Assembly (NCBI GenBank): GCA_003952965.2
Contig: CM025852.1
Coordinates: 8,586,746-8,650,745 of the forward strand
Direction of reading: 5' to 3'
DNA: 64,000 bases
DNA from: Morella rubra
Taxonomy: Eukaryota > Streptophyta > Magnoliopsida > Fagales > Myricaceae
Shown: positions 47,734 to 58,933 of the stretch, in pieces
Position numbering within the stretch: position 1 is the first letter of the stretch
Layout of the letters: each line of letters starts with the position of its first letter
The notes under the pieces: model-generated
What the model was told of the DNA's origin: nothing
Databases searched by the model: none
The model's input: only the letters and a program-made list of their open reading frames with translations
Position numbers and translations under genes: made by a program

Positions 47734-50700
47734 TATCGGCACATTACAAATGCGGTTAGTCTTTAACTCAAAATTTCACTTACACCTTTCATCACAGAGA
47801 AAAAAGATGTGATTTGGTTTATACAACATATGATGGAAGATAGAACGTGGCAGCAAGAAAAAAGGACATATCCAATAAATTGCAGGACAGAACCCTAAAT
47901 TTTTTTTTTGTTTGATAAGTAAGTAAAACTTTATTAACGAAAAAAGAGAGTTGACAGTACAAGAGAATATACTGAAAACTAGAGCATACAAGCTAAAAAA
48001 CTCAGAAAATCCGGAAAACCCTCAAAAGGAAAACCTAAGACCAAATTAGCCCACATAAAAAGAGAATGCAACATATGCTAAATTAACAACAGGTTTTGTT
48101 CTCATAACGGAAATCTGAAATATAATCCTACCTTATGCTCTCCAGGGTTTAGAAATTTAAGTAACAAATTACCACTAAACCACAATACAATTTCACCTAG
48201 GAATAGCTTTCTAAGTGTGACAAGATATTATATAGCCAAAAATAGTGTGACAGAATATTGAAAACAATCATAGGATGGCAGTCAAGGTTTTGTGAAGTTA
48301 AAAGCATCAACAGTTTGACAATTATTGCAAAATGAAAAGCTATGGAAGGTTCAACTGCAGAGCTGATCAGGAAATTATCATAGTTATTAGATATGCAAAT
48401 CAAAATTTATAATGACAAATAATATGAGAGGAAAACTTATTGTGGCTTTTACCACCATTAGTTAAAGCAAAAACAACAACTTGTGACAGGAAAGCTGGAA
48501 GTTAAATTGTAGATGGTACTCAACTGAAACCAAGAAGCCTCCCAAAATAATGCTAATAATATGTGCTCTAAATAATGCATAATGATGCTTAAAGCATTTA
48601 AGCTCCAGAATGCAATATGAAACCCAAAAGTGTGAGTTACTCTCAATAAATACAAAGCATAAGGAAGTATGATGAAGAATGCCTGGGTCCAGTTGTTTTA
48701 GTAGGAAGCAGTTACTGATATCAAGTGAAGCTCTTCCTCTTCTTCTTCTTTTTCCCTCCCCTTTGAAGTCTTGAACTTGTTATCGCAAATTCTTTAGATA
48801 TAAATAGTAAAATTTTACTTTATTGGCATTTATAAAGTATCTCACTAGCAGACTCATTACATGTACAACTGAGCAATTTTACACTGATATGCAAGCATTT
48901 TACTTAAAAAGGGAATGGGAAAAAAATACAAATGGTTCAGAACAAAAAATAAAATATAAGCAGAAAGCATGAGTTTGGAATATTTAATTACTGCGTTCTT
49001 ATAATTGTGATACAATTCTTCCAGCCCTGAAGCAATGTTTGACGGCAGTCTTCCTGCTTCTCTTTCCGTCCTGATTCCTAAGAGCAGCTCTGCAGATGAG
49101 TGTTCACCATTAGACACATAAAAGAGAACACGCCAGCTTTTGGAAAATATAACATAACAGAAAGACAAAAAACCCCCAAATTTAGAAAAGAAAAGCAACA
49201 AAATTTAGCATCCACTTCAACCACCCATCAATAATGGGGTTGCACAAAGATGCCTTTGAGCTCCAGCAAGCTTGCTCCTAGCCCTCAAGCCTCTGGCTAT
49301 TTCCTCCTTAACCAAAACAACTAAATCAAGGACAAAAGAGCTGCCTTCCAAGCTACTTAGTTACCTCTTCTACAAATTTCCATGCTGACTAAAGAACTTG
49401 TTGTTGGGCTAGTGATAAGCAACAAACACAAAAGTAAAACAGATCTTCATTAACAAAGCCACATTCAGAAGTAGCCAAGGATGTTGCAACAAATTAAAAT
49501 TCACGTATATTCTTTTTTTTTTTTTATAAGTAAGAAAAGCTTTATTAAAAAAAAAACCAAGGAAGGAACAGTACAAAGAGCTATACTGAAACCTAAGTCA
49601 AGCAAGCTACAAAACTAAGGAATTCAGAAAAATCACAGAAACGAAAACCCAACACAGCTTTGGCCCAACAAAAAAGAGAAGACATCAGCTGGCCCCTCAA
49701 ATCCTCCATAGACGAAAAAGTGTTCTCAAAGCATCTATCATTTCTTTCCCTCCAAAGAGTCCACCAAATGCAAAAATTCACGTATATTCTATGTATAGTT
49801 CCTTTTCTTTACTTTATTCATGGGAAGTCATCCACAATATATTACTATCTTCTACAATATATTACTAGCTTCTACAACGGTACAAAAGCATGATTGGATG
49901 TTGGCATGTAAATCCCAAAGGCATACTTATAAATGCACCGGAATTCAGTTTTAACATTTAGTTTCTGCAATATTTGAACATTTTTATTTCTGAGGATTGT
50001 TACTGCATCATCTTGTTTACTAGAGAAGTATGAGTCATATAAAGACCACCAACTTGACTTTAAGTACCATGTATATAATTAAACTGGATAACAACAAATC
50101 TTGCCATGACAAGTTGTTTACAAAATAATGGACAGTATGGGTATGAGCTTGACAGTGTACCTGATAAAAAAAAATTGAAAGATTAATGGGTCCTATGTCG
50201 TAAAATGATTATGATCAGAGTACAAGTACTTTCTTTACGATGATGATGACAGCGCATTACTCAGTATAGATTCTATTTTTGCAAATAAGAATATCAAATA
50301 AGGAAATTTCATACTCAAAGTATGACTAACTTTGTATTTCTTGGTTGTGTCCTCACATAAATTTGTTGCAACAATTCACATTAGTAATTTGCTCATGCAT
50401 TTAAACCAATTAATATTGTCTCTGTTATAACTTAAGACTCAAATAGATCATGACTGTAGATACTAAACAACAATGCATGCAGCATAACACTGAGATGCAA
50501 GAAGATTAAATGCATTATCTTCTTTGAGTGGCTGAGACCATTGGACTCACATATCGACGACACTAGTATCGGACACAACTGCTATATAAGTGGGCTTACA
50601 TAACGTCATGTCATAATTTGGCACACACGTAGAAGACAGAACCTTCAAATAATTACTTATCAAATCAATACACGTACAAACCTACAAGGTCTACTGAACT

Positions 50701-52466
50701 GAATAGATTACAGCAGAAATGCTGACCTTGAGATAATTAGAAAAGATTAAATGTTTCTCTCTAACCAAATGCAGGTCTCGTCCCATCAGCCTCCAATAAT
50801 CCCACCATGAATGCTTGCTACTTGCAAACTGGCATATCCCAAAATACTAAAATCAGTGAGCTTTCAAGCATGCCCATCTTAACCTATCCTTCATATTCCC
50901 TATTGCTCATTTCAGGATAGCAAGAAGGCTCTCCTCCATCTCCATATATAAGTCCACACCTCCCTAGTTCATTGCACGATATAGGATGAAGGATTTGGCC
51001 TGCTACAGCTATGAGACGAAAAATTGAAAACAGCCGGCTTAATGAACCTCTACGGTAATAATTACCAATCCTATCCTCTAAATCCTAAATTGTTTACTAT
51101 TTCTTTATCAGTTCTAATATTTAGTACTAAATTTCGAAAATTCCCATTAAGTTTCAATGTGATCATATGTCAGACAAAAAAAGAGAAAAAAATAAAGAGA
51201 TAAGGACTTGTGTGGTATGGCTTGAGCTTTTCAAGTTTGCTGCTTCTTTAAGAAGTTGCAGCTTCTTTCAAACCCTACATAAGAAGACCAATCCTCTTCA
51301 TAAAGTTCGCAAAAAGCTAAAACATCCTTCAGTTACAAAACATTCTAAGCATCCTTTGGAAGCCTCGCTAAAGAAATCCTAATAAAATAGGAACAATAAT
51401 TAGTTTTGGAAAGCAAGGAAAAGCTTGATCTTCTTCAGACCTCCAACTCCCCAAAATATTAGACAGATCATTTTGATAGAAGTCAAGATTCAACAAGCCA
51501 AGCTTGGCCACTCTAGTCCCTGGCCCTGCCACATGGTAATACCATTAAAGAGATAGGCCAGTTTGTAACAAAGATAAGCACACTTCCTGACGGCATCCTA
51601 TAAGGCCAACAACATTTTTTGTTTATAACATTTATTACCTTTGTGGGCGTTGCATCAATGCGACAGAGACAGGCCCAAACAAGTAAAGTCAGGTCAAATT
51701 AACTAGTTGTAGTTGTTCTTTTAATCCTTTTCGCTGTATCTCAAGCCATTAATAGTTTATAAGTTTACTTCTGCTTTTCCTTGACATCCACTAAAAAGAG
51801 CAAGGTTTGCATATCACCCATGTTCACTATAAGCTCCACAGATTCCTCATACCCAAATTACACTAAATATTATATCTCCAAGCCTAAAACAATCTAAATC
51901 CATAACAATAAAATATTTTAATATGCATGACGACAAATTGTTTTACTCATTTAAGCATTAAATACTGCAATTCCATCCAAGCAAACATCAAGAAATATCT
52001 TCAAGCCTATATCGATCAGATCCATAATGACAAGAAATAATAATATATGTGTTTTACTCATTTAAGCATTGAATATTGCAATTTCATCCCCTACGGAGAA
52101 CCACACGCACAGTTCCCATTCAAGACCCAAGCAGAATATTCTCGTCCAAAATCCTCGTGAAACGTTCTCTCTAGCAGAAAATGTCATTTTGAAACTCTCT
52201 GCTCTCTCTCTCTCTCTCTCTCCAAGCAAAGTTCATAAATGTGTTCAAGCCTACAACAATCTAGATCCATAATGATAAGAAATAAAAATATGCAAGACGA
52301 CAAAGCATTTCCCTCGTTTAGGCATTGAATATTGAAATTCAATCCTATACCAAGAACCACATGTGCAATTTACATTCAAGACCCATGCAGAATATTCTCG
52401 TTAGGGGAATTCCATCCCCTTACAAAATGCTCATGAAACATTCTGTCCCACAAACTGTCATTTTGA

Positions 52467-52527
<61 letters not shown>

Positions 52528-54495
52528 GCGCAACAAGTAAAATTCAAGCAGAGTTCAACAAACCAATAACTTACACAACATCCCTCTTATCATGACAACT
52601 TCAGTCAACCAACAAAATGAGAACTCTATCGGTGTCTATCCGGCTGAGTAAGATCCATATGAATGTCAAACCCATTGACTGCAAAAATCCACCCCTTACA
52701 GATTTACAACTCAAATAATGTACCGTGTTACTGAACCACTCAGCGTAGAGAAGTACAGAAATCAGGGATATTTGGTGACAAATGAAATTACTAGCATTGG
52801 TTGCTTGTATAATTGAATTTGTAACCGTGATTATCCTTAACAAATGAAAATAATTATATATATATATATATTCTAGTAAGCACAAAAGCAGACATAACTC
52901 TAGCATACAGGAAGTATTTGCATGATAATCATGTTTACTTTGACAAGTCTGGAATGGATTTGCTTAGATTTGGATGGGATAAAGACTCCATAGGTCTATC
53001 TAGGTTATAAAAAGGAGGAAAAGCATCATAAATTTAATAGAAGTTCACCTCATAGGAGAAACGGTTTTCCCTACAAAGCTGGTCCTTTCCACTTTTTTTG
53101 TCTGCCTTCTAATGCACCATTATTATTGTGTTGGAAGCATGTCAAGGAAATTAATGACAGAGGAGCAATTACAAGAGCTTTTGCAGAAACACTTCACATC
53201 TTCACTTAAAATATAATTTTAATCACAGATGCTCCATTTGGAAATCAAATAAAAATGAATGGAAAGGGAAATTTACTCAATTTTACAATTCTCAAATTCT
53301 TCATCATATCTAATCACAGAAACGATAATGAATAAATGCCTAATACAATATTTGGCTAATTGAGTCTATAGTATACGTTACAAACCAAAACATATTTATA
53401 ATATCCTAATATCTTCGTTCCTTCCTTTTCCTCACAGTTTCTTGGTCAAAACAGTAAAAAAAATTAGATCAAGAAGACGGCTTGGCAGAAGCTTCAAAAC
53501 ATTACAGTTTATGAGGAAAATGGATATATGCCATATTAGTCAAGAAAAATAATCATCTTCCTTCGCTACTCTTACTCGGCAGCGAACTAAAATGCATAAT
53601 CAAAGCACGGAAGAAATCGAAAAACAATCGCAACAAAGAATACGAAACTCACCACCAAGATGTGCACCACAATTTTTTTTTTGGTGGGGCTGGGGGGGAG
53701 AGAGAGAGAGAGAGATTACAAAGAAAAAGATCTGAAACTTTCAAGAACGTCTCCTATAACTATCCAAAAAACCAAAAAGGAAAGAGAAAAACTTCAATCA
53801 AACGAACTACATGCAACAATTATACCGACTCGAGGTGAAGAAGAAGAAAAAGAAAAGTCCATTCCTCTTTTATGCTTACTTTTTCATCAGTTCTTCTCAA
53901 CAGACTAAGTAGTTCAGCTAAGATCAATTATCAGTCGTGCATAGTTACTTATTCATCAACTGAAAATTCTCAAAGAATCTCATTTTCCATTTCATCTCCT
54001 CCACATTTTTCCAGCAAAGAAAATTCGCAAATAACGGTTAATGCAGCACAAGATTCGACACGCTAAGCAAGAGTTTGTCATCTTTTACCCCCCCGAACAT
54101 TTTCTCAGAGATCAAACGGGCCACAGAAAACACAAAACGTCAGAACAAACAACGGAAAACCGTTCGGAGACCGAAAGCGAACCTTCTTCGGAGGTGGCAT
54201 CAAGAAAGGTACGCGAGTGGCTCTTTCCAGCAGAAGACGCCACATTGGCAACATTTTTATCAGACTCCATGCCCTGAAGCATCTCCGCCATGGCTCTTAC
54301 CTTCAGAAAGTGAGAAAGACACGGGAAGACTGGCCTCCGAGTCCGAGCACCGAATCGCAGAGAGACCGACCAAAGACTAGCAGAAAGAGGAGGACAAAAA
54401 GAAGACGAAGACGACGAAAGGGATAAAGAAACCCTTTGTGTGGTCGCAGAGGTGATGAAAAATGTGGACGATGGCGGAGCTGAGAGGATAATCAT
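37075..54495 (-). CDS. ATS1: Plastid glycerol-3-phosphate acyltransferase (ATS1/ACT1), 12 exons
   Basis: Soluble stromal enzyme that moves an acyl chain from acyl-ACP to sn-1 of glycerol 3-phosphate, the first step of plastid (prokaryotic-pathway) lipid synthesis and of phosphatidylglycerol. Exons, 5' to 3': 54495-54183, 49089-48992, 47656-47570, 47468-47371, 44371-44314, 42344-42243, 42154-42093, 41990-41880, 39906-39828, 39465-39346, 39270-39157, 37212-37075. All introns are GT-AG and phases fit, giving 459 residues, the same length as Arabidopsis ATS1. The start [10 protein letters not shown] gives a Ser/Thr-rich transit peptide; an in-frame ATG at 54510 would add five residues. H228 and D233 form NHQSEAD, the H(X)4D acyltransferase motif. 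K282, H283, R324 and R326 have the same spacing from the catalytic His as the glycerol-phosphate-binding residues of the squash enzyme. The end is SLSQPWNQ. Intron 1 is 5.1 kb and full of repeats; all exons are intact. Confidence 0.96.
37577..37924. repeat. Tandem duplication in ATS1 intron 11
   Basis: Copy 1 at 37577-37740 and copy 2 at 37756-37924 share tgccttgttattgtca, cattttcaaaag and tgcatgcacttcaaccagc with modest divergence, about 179 bp apart. At the junction, gtcactgtttatctttt (from about 37701) is nearly the reverse complement of aaaagataaatagtgac (ending about 37753), so the transcript could fold into a 17-bp stem. Confidence 0.85.
39473..39530. repeat. Short tandem duplication in ATS1 intron 9
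   Basis: cccttatatc-gtatgaaagaacttaa occurs twice in a row, about 30 bp apart, close to the acceptor of exon 10. Confidence 0.8.
41268..41580. mobile_element. One-ended MULE-MITE-like sequence in ATS1 intron 8
   Basis: The phrase ggcttaattacataaatagt resembles the end of the fold-back element in intron 5 (ggcttaattgcac), but I see no inverted partner, so the boundaries are not defined. Confidence 0.25.
43054..43263. mobile_element. MITE in ATS1 intron 5 with 3-bp duplication
   Basis: A 210-bp AT-rich element with inverted ends ggctatgttt and aaacatagcc, flanked by ata on both sides (43051-43053, 43264-43266). The size and 3-bp duplication suggest a Harbinger-type MITE. Similar tttttcaccaa phrases occur near 10920 and 11150. 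Confidence 0.65.
43372..43554. mobile_element. Harbinger-type MITE in ATS1 intron 5 with TTA duplication
   Basis: A 183-bp element. Left end ggtggtattcttttg and right end read in reverse ggtggcgttcgtttg, flanked by tta at 43369-43371 and 43555-43557. Internally palindromic around caaaattttg. Confidence 0.75.
43673..44208. mobile_element. Fold-back MULE MITE in ATS1 intron 5, about 240-bp arms, 9-bp TSD
   Basis: A 536-bp element, almost entirely inverted repeat: left arm from ggcttaattgcac to ccaggtgtctgc, right arm its near-exact complement, with a loop of about 60 bp (about 43915-43970). Flanked by tatatttta at 43664-43672 and 44209-44217. The arms differ at few positions, so the insertion is probably young. 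In the pre-mRNA of ATS1 it would form a long double-stranded hairpin. Confidence 0.93.
44879..45761 (-). mobile_element. Tandem TRIM array in ATS1 intron 4: five LTRs, 5-bp TSD
   Basis: On the minus strand, LTRs of 75-79 bp begin TGTTAGAGAATATAATT and end GATTCACA. They lie at about 44879-44957, 45079-45156, 45274-45352, 45487-45565 and 45687-45761. A primer site tggtatcggagcc follows each internal-side LTR end, and a ggggga polypurine tract (cacgtgagggggag in good copies) precedes most LTRs. Four internal segments of about 120-130 bp separate them; the copy near 45157 has lost its tract and the LTR edge. The whole array is flanked by caaga at 44874-44878 and 45762-45766. The family is unrelated in sequence to the TRIM at 16.7 kb. 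Same orientation as ATS1. Confidence 0.9.
47697..47735. repeat. Compound (CA)n(TA)n microsatellite in ATS1 intron 2
   Basis: A run of about eight CA followed by about eleven TA units. Confidence 0.95.
47899..48060 (-). mobile_element. 5'-truncated LINE 3'-end remnant in ATS1 intron 2
   Basis: A T-tract at 47900-47909 followed by gtttgataagtaagtaaaactttattaac-type sequence, very like the start of the LINE at 49.5 kb (tataagtaagaaaagctttatt). This reads on the minus strand as a LINE tail with poly(A). I could not fix a target duplication. Confidence 0.55.
49514..49772 (-). mobile_element. 5'-truncated L1-type LINE in ATS1 intron 1 with 18-bp TSD
   Basis: Minus-strand sequence encodes the ORF2 C-terminus ([14 protein letters not shown], then [19 protein letters not shown] and a stop) and ends in a poly(A) tail seen as a T run at 49514-49524. 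Perfect 18-bp duplication aaaattcacgtatattct at 49496-49513 and 49773-49790. Same orientation as the host gene. The perfect duplication suggests a recent event. Confidence 0.92.
51880..52540. repeat. Diverged tandem repeats with (CT)n tracts in ATS1 intron 1
   Basis: Three successive, unequal copies share tttactcatttaagcatt-gaata, attcaagaccca-gcagaatattctcg, gtcattttgaaa and agatccataatga-aagaaat. Two copies end in CT microsatellites (about 52200-52222 and a longer one of about 27 units at 52471-52524). Confidence 0.8.
52856..52872. repeat. (AT)n microsatellite in ATS1 intron 1
   Basis: A short alternating AT run next to aaaataatt. Confidence 0.9.
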
Positions 54496-54684
54496 ATTAA
54501 CGCTTCTCATTTATCAAATTTATCAAATTTTTAAGGTAGACAGAGGGGGAAGTCGTACGCTTTGATTTCTATGCCTTTAGGTTGTGGTTCAGAGTTTGAG
54601 ACTAGAGAGAGAGTGAGAGTGTGAGAGAGAGACGGACAGAGAGAGGACTGAGTGAGTGGTTCTGAGATTGGCGGGCGCACGTTC

Positions 54685-54693
54685 TATTTTATA
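54685..54693 (-). promoter_or_regulatory. TATA box of ATS1
   Basis: Minus strand reads TATAAAATA in ctataaaatag. It lies about 190 bp upstream of the start codon. A start of transcription about 30 bp downstream, near 54655, would give a 5' UTR dominated by CT repeats (tctctctctcacactctcac-like, 54600-54650), a common plant leader feature. A gacgacgtcgtc palindrome just upstream (54706-54717) contains an ACGT core. Confidence 0.6.
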
Positions 54694-54699
54694 GCCCAG

Positions 54700-56291
54700 A
54701 AGAGACGACGTCGTCGAATAGACGAAGAGATGGGAGATGTGCTGCGAGTCTCGATTGGGCAGAGAAGGACACGTGGCTTGGCATTGGCAACGAAGGTAAA
54801 GGCCCGGCAGGCGGCAGGGGCCAGCCCTGGGTCTGTTTGTCTTGAAGCCGCGCTTTCAGCGAGTGGGATCCAACGAAAACGGCCGCTTGTCCTGTTAGTT
54901 TTCACTTTCTCTACTTTTGCTTTCGTTTTGGCTTCCACGTGTTTAGATCAACTGCAAGAAGATCACCGAAATAACAACAATGCCATCAACTCCAATAATT
55001 TTTTTTTTCTATTCGAGAAGGGAAGAGTGGATCCACAAAATTTAGAAAGTTAAAAAAAATAAATTTATTTAGTCAACTCACACATTATCCTAACCGACTT
55101 CATATCTTGATTGCTTGTCAAACTTTTTCTTCGTTGGTTAAAGAAAGATCTGACAGCTTTTACGAAGAAAAACATGTAGATATCGCTGGAAAAAATTATA
55201 AAAACCATATATATATATATATATATATATAAAGTTACAAATGTAATAACATGGCCCTTTTTAGGGCCCAACTAATCCAAAAAAAAACAAAACACAGAAA
55301 AATCAAACCTAGCACTTCCCTCCATCTTTTCTACCCGATTGGCCGATTCCTCCCTCTCCACTGTTTCTTCTTCGTTTCTATCGTAATTTTCTCCTCCTTT
55401 TTTTTCTCTTCTAATAAAACTCTTTTTTATTTTATGAGCTTGATTGCACAATTTCTTAATAGGTCACTTGTCCAGCCACTACGGGCATGTTTCCAGTGTT
55501 TACTTGTTAGGTTTTGAAAAAGTAAAATTTGTGGTAAATTAGAGTTTTATTAAATTTTGTGAGAGTGTACTTAACCGTCGCTATTTTGAAGTAGTTTAAT
55601 AAATGTTGGAAAATTTTAGAAGTTTTTATAAGAGTTGGTGAAAAAGTAAAGAGAAAGATTTAAGTGAATTTTTTATGTTTATTGTGATGAGATAATTTGA
55701 GGAGAACAAAGATGATGTTAAAGTTTTTTTCTTATTTTTTTAATTTTAAAATTAAAATAAAAAGAGACTAAAAATTATTGTGGGTGTGAAAATTGAAAAA
55801 GTAAAAATTTTCTTGACAAAATTTTTGAGTTATTTATGTTTGGGGGATTGAGAATTTTGACCAAGTTAAACATACTTTTTTCCTTTGAGGTAAAAAACTG
55901 ATGTTTTTTAAAAGACTATTTTTTTTGCACTTTTGTATTTTGGCCTCCTAAAATATGTTTTAATAAAATTGTAATCCCAAATCTCTAATCGAGCTTTATT
56001 TGCAAGTGTGGGTAGTGGTGGAATAAGGGTTGGTTTGGCCCCTAAATGCCATTGCTACTGGCTTGGATAGTAGCTCAATTTTCGCCACCATCCCCGTCCT
56101 CGCCAAGAGTGGAATCCGCTTTCTAGTGGGAATGGTTTACCAGAGGCAGTAGGCAGTTAGTTACCACTTATCCTCCATGCCAAAGAGAGAGAGTTGCAAG
56201 CAAATAACCAGGGGACAAGAGATCGAGAAGAGTGGAGTAGGGAAAACAGTTCTATTTTTCAAAATAAAAACAAACACCAAAACACAGAAGT
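54700..56291. other. Intergenic, upstream of ATS1
   Basis: The proximal part is GC-richer promoter DNA. An (AT)n microsatellite lies at about 55206-55231. From 55480 to 55880 an AT-rich block with aaaagtaaa and gaaaatttt phrases looks MITE-like but has no clear ends. No credible gene. Confidence 0.5.
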
Positions 56292-56299
56292 CAAAACAA

Positions 56300-57036
56300 T
56301 AAGGGTTAGTATTTATTCCGGTACCTCTCAAAAATTCTGAATTCGGTTCTGGTACCAGAATTCTGGCACAGATTCCGGCCTATTCCAGTATCGAAACCGG
56401 ATCCCATATTTGGGAATTTTTGGAATTGGAAATTAATTTCGACCGACATTTAAAATAATCCAGGGCTCTGTTCCATGGAACTTCTCTTTCCATGGAAACG
56501 TGTAATATGGGTTTCCTTCATATAGATTGAAAATTCAAAGAAATGAGGCTTACCGTACGTCACATGTTTGGAATTCTTTCTAGTTGCCAGCAAAACGTCT
56601 CATTTTTCCTCTTCGTGTTCGTTCTATTTGCAAAGACCTTGGTTTTCTACAGGGAGAAGACTAAGGTCTTCGCAAGTATTGGAAGCTATTGATTAGGGAT
56701 GCTTTGTCAAGCTTATGCTACAATGCCCATGTAAAGGTTTAATTAATCCGATTTCGGTTGAACTTCTCTTTCCTTGAATCGCTTTATTTATTTTTTGGTG
56801 CTCTGTTCCATGGAACTTGAATTCCGAGGGGAGGGTATATTGTGGTAATAGCTCATTTTCCGACATAAAAAGCATTTTGGACCAAAGCAAAATCTGGGCC
56901 TTTAGGCCCACTAATGGAACCAGAATTTTCAAAAATTCCGATTCTATTATGGAATGGAACCGAAATGAAATTCTTGGTTCTGGTGAGTACCAAAATTGGA
57001 ACCGAAATAGCTCATTCGTTCCGATACTCACCCTTA
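56300..57036. mobile_element. Non-autonomous hAT element with 8-bp TSD
   Basis: Terminal inverted repeats taagggttagtat and taagggtgagtat, with looser inverted similarity continuing inwards (ggtaccagaattc and gaatggaaccgaaat type motifs). Perfect 8-bp duplication caaaacaa at 56292-56299 and 57037-57044, as expected for hAT. An internal direct repeat, ctctgttccatggaactt, occurs at about 56466 and 56801. No transposase. Confidence 0.88.
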
Positions 57037-57044
57037 CAAAACAA

Positions 57045-58290
57045 GGGAGACCTCCTTCTCTGTTTCTCCTTCCCTGCCCCCATCCAAGCTTCCACTTTGG
57101 CCTTCATGTAATTTTTTCTTTCTTTTTTTGATGGTGGTGGAATTGTCCTTGTTTGGCAGAAACACGCAAATTAGGTAAAGAGAACACATGAAAGAAAGAA
57201 AGGCCTAAGGGCCCTTATCTCGCAGAGAGGACCAAAGCCCAAAAGGTTACGATATCCAATGACATAGGATTGCAAGAGTAGCTCTTCATCTACAGTGCCG
57301 CTCCTCATCCGCTAAAAAAAGAAGCTTATCCCTGCAAAAAAGACCTTTCACTGCAAGTCCAATCAACTATACCGGACCACTGAATAAGGAAGGAAACCGT
57401 CTTCTCCCACAAAGGTTGAATTTTCTTCTGGATTTTTCTTAGAGCCATTTAGTGCTCCTACTCTTCAGTCAATAGACATCGATGTGACGCACCGCTCAAC
57501 CGCCTTAGATCTGCTATGGCTACCTTCCCTGCAACGATTCCTCCTCTGGTTCGTGCTCATTGCAGATGACTCCAAGACTGCTTGGAGTTCTTTCAATCAC
57601 CTTCACGGTCAGGGGCGGAACTACACAGGGACAGTGGGGAACAACTGCCCCCCACCACCTTGTGAAATCCTTCCAATTTTATTTTTTATTTTTTTATATG
57701 CCTTAAGCCCAGCCCGCCCCGCAGGCCCCAACCGACCTAGGCCCAAGCCGGCCTTATTTTTCAAAAAAAAATTTGCAGAGGGTGAAACGACGCCGTTTCA
57801 CCCTCTAGTTTTTTTTAAAAAAAAGGGTGAAACGACACCTTAGTTTAATTCGCACCCCTTCTTTTTCTCTTAATTTCCCCCTTCTCTCCCCGACGCCCAC
57901 CTTCTCTCACTCTGCTCCCTACCTCCCAACATCAGCCTGCAGCCTCCGCCTCCCGCCGGTTGATGCCAGCCTCCCCTTCTCACTCTGCCTCTCAGGCTCT
58001 CCTCCTTCAACGCTGCTCACTACTCCCTCTCTCTCTCTCTCTCTGCCACTCCTCTACCTCTTAGTCTTTCCTCCTCCAGGCTCCAACGCTCCTCACTGCT
58101 CAGTGCTCCCTCTTTCACCCTTCCTTTCTCTCTCTGCCCCTCCTTCTCCAACTTTTCCTCTTTCCCTCTCTCCAACCTCTAGGTCCACCGAAATCTCTCT
58201 TAATTTGATTATTTTTTTATTAAACAGATTAGAAATTTGATTAGAAATTTGTGAATTTGATTATGTTTCTATTAAACAAATTATGAATTT
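57045..58290. other. Low-complexity, pyrimidine-rich intergenic region
   Basis: Contains caggggcggaactac at 57609, a plant repeat end; a near-perfect palindrome gagggtgaaacgacgccg... at 57778-57805; GC-rich and C-rich stretches; and a CT-rich zone at 57860-58200 whose long frames are compositional. No credible gene. Confidence 0.5.
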
Positions 58291-58933
58291 AGGCTAAAAT
58301 ATAACGCCTACCACTGTGGTATAACTTTTTCTTGAAGATGCCCCTAGGGTTCAATTTGTTGTCCCGCTGCCCCGGTGGTGATGTACCTTTCCCAGAAATA
58401 CCCCTCCGTCCATCTTCCATGTCCAAACTAACGAGAAATGCTGAGTTGTCACAAAATTACACGTCGTAGCCAATACTAAGATGACACGTGTTCCATTTGC
58501 TGACTGGGCATATATTCCTGTGGTTCCCGTACAGTCCACGTTGTCCACACTTTTATTGTTCCAAAATTACCCCTGCCACGTCACAAAATAATATGCTCGA
58601 ACACCTTTTGTCACGCATTGCCCATTCCTTTCGTGTCCCCTTCCACCCCAACACTCGAACATTTCCGTTAAAGACTCGAAAATTTCCCCAAATCGGTGGA
58701 ACACTCGAACCCTAACTATTTACCCCAAATCAATCGAACCGTGCCCATTTTCCCCAAATCAAGCGAACGATAGGAACAAACAATCGAACCATGCCCAGTC
58801 CACGCTGTCTTTGACACCATCGGTGGTTAACGCTGTCTACCTTCCATCCCCCTTCACTCGAACCCTAGATTCATTCACCCCATTATTTCCCCAAATCCAG
58901 CAACTATATATCGAAGCCCCAAATCTGTTGGTG

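Noticed and set aside
52325..52540. Frames rich in SLSLSL in ATS1 intron 1
   Set aside because: They translate the CT microsatellite.
54652..55053. A plus-strand frame upstream of ATS1 as a divergent gene
   Set aside because: It overlaps the ATS1 leader and TATA region, has no recognisable motif and no splice evidence.
57827..58240. A 137-codon Ser/Pro/Leu-rich frame
   Set aside because: It is an artefact of CT-rich low-complexity DNA.
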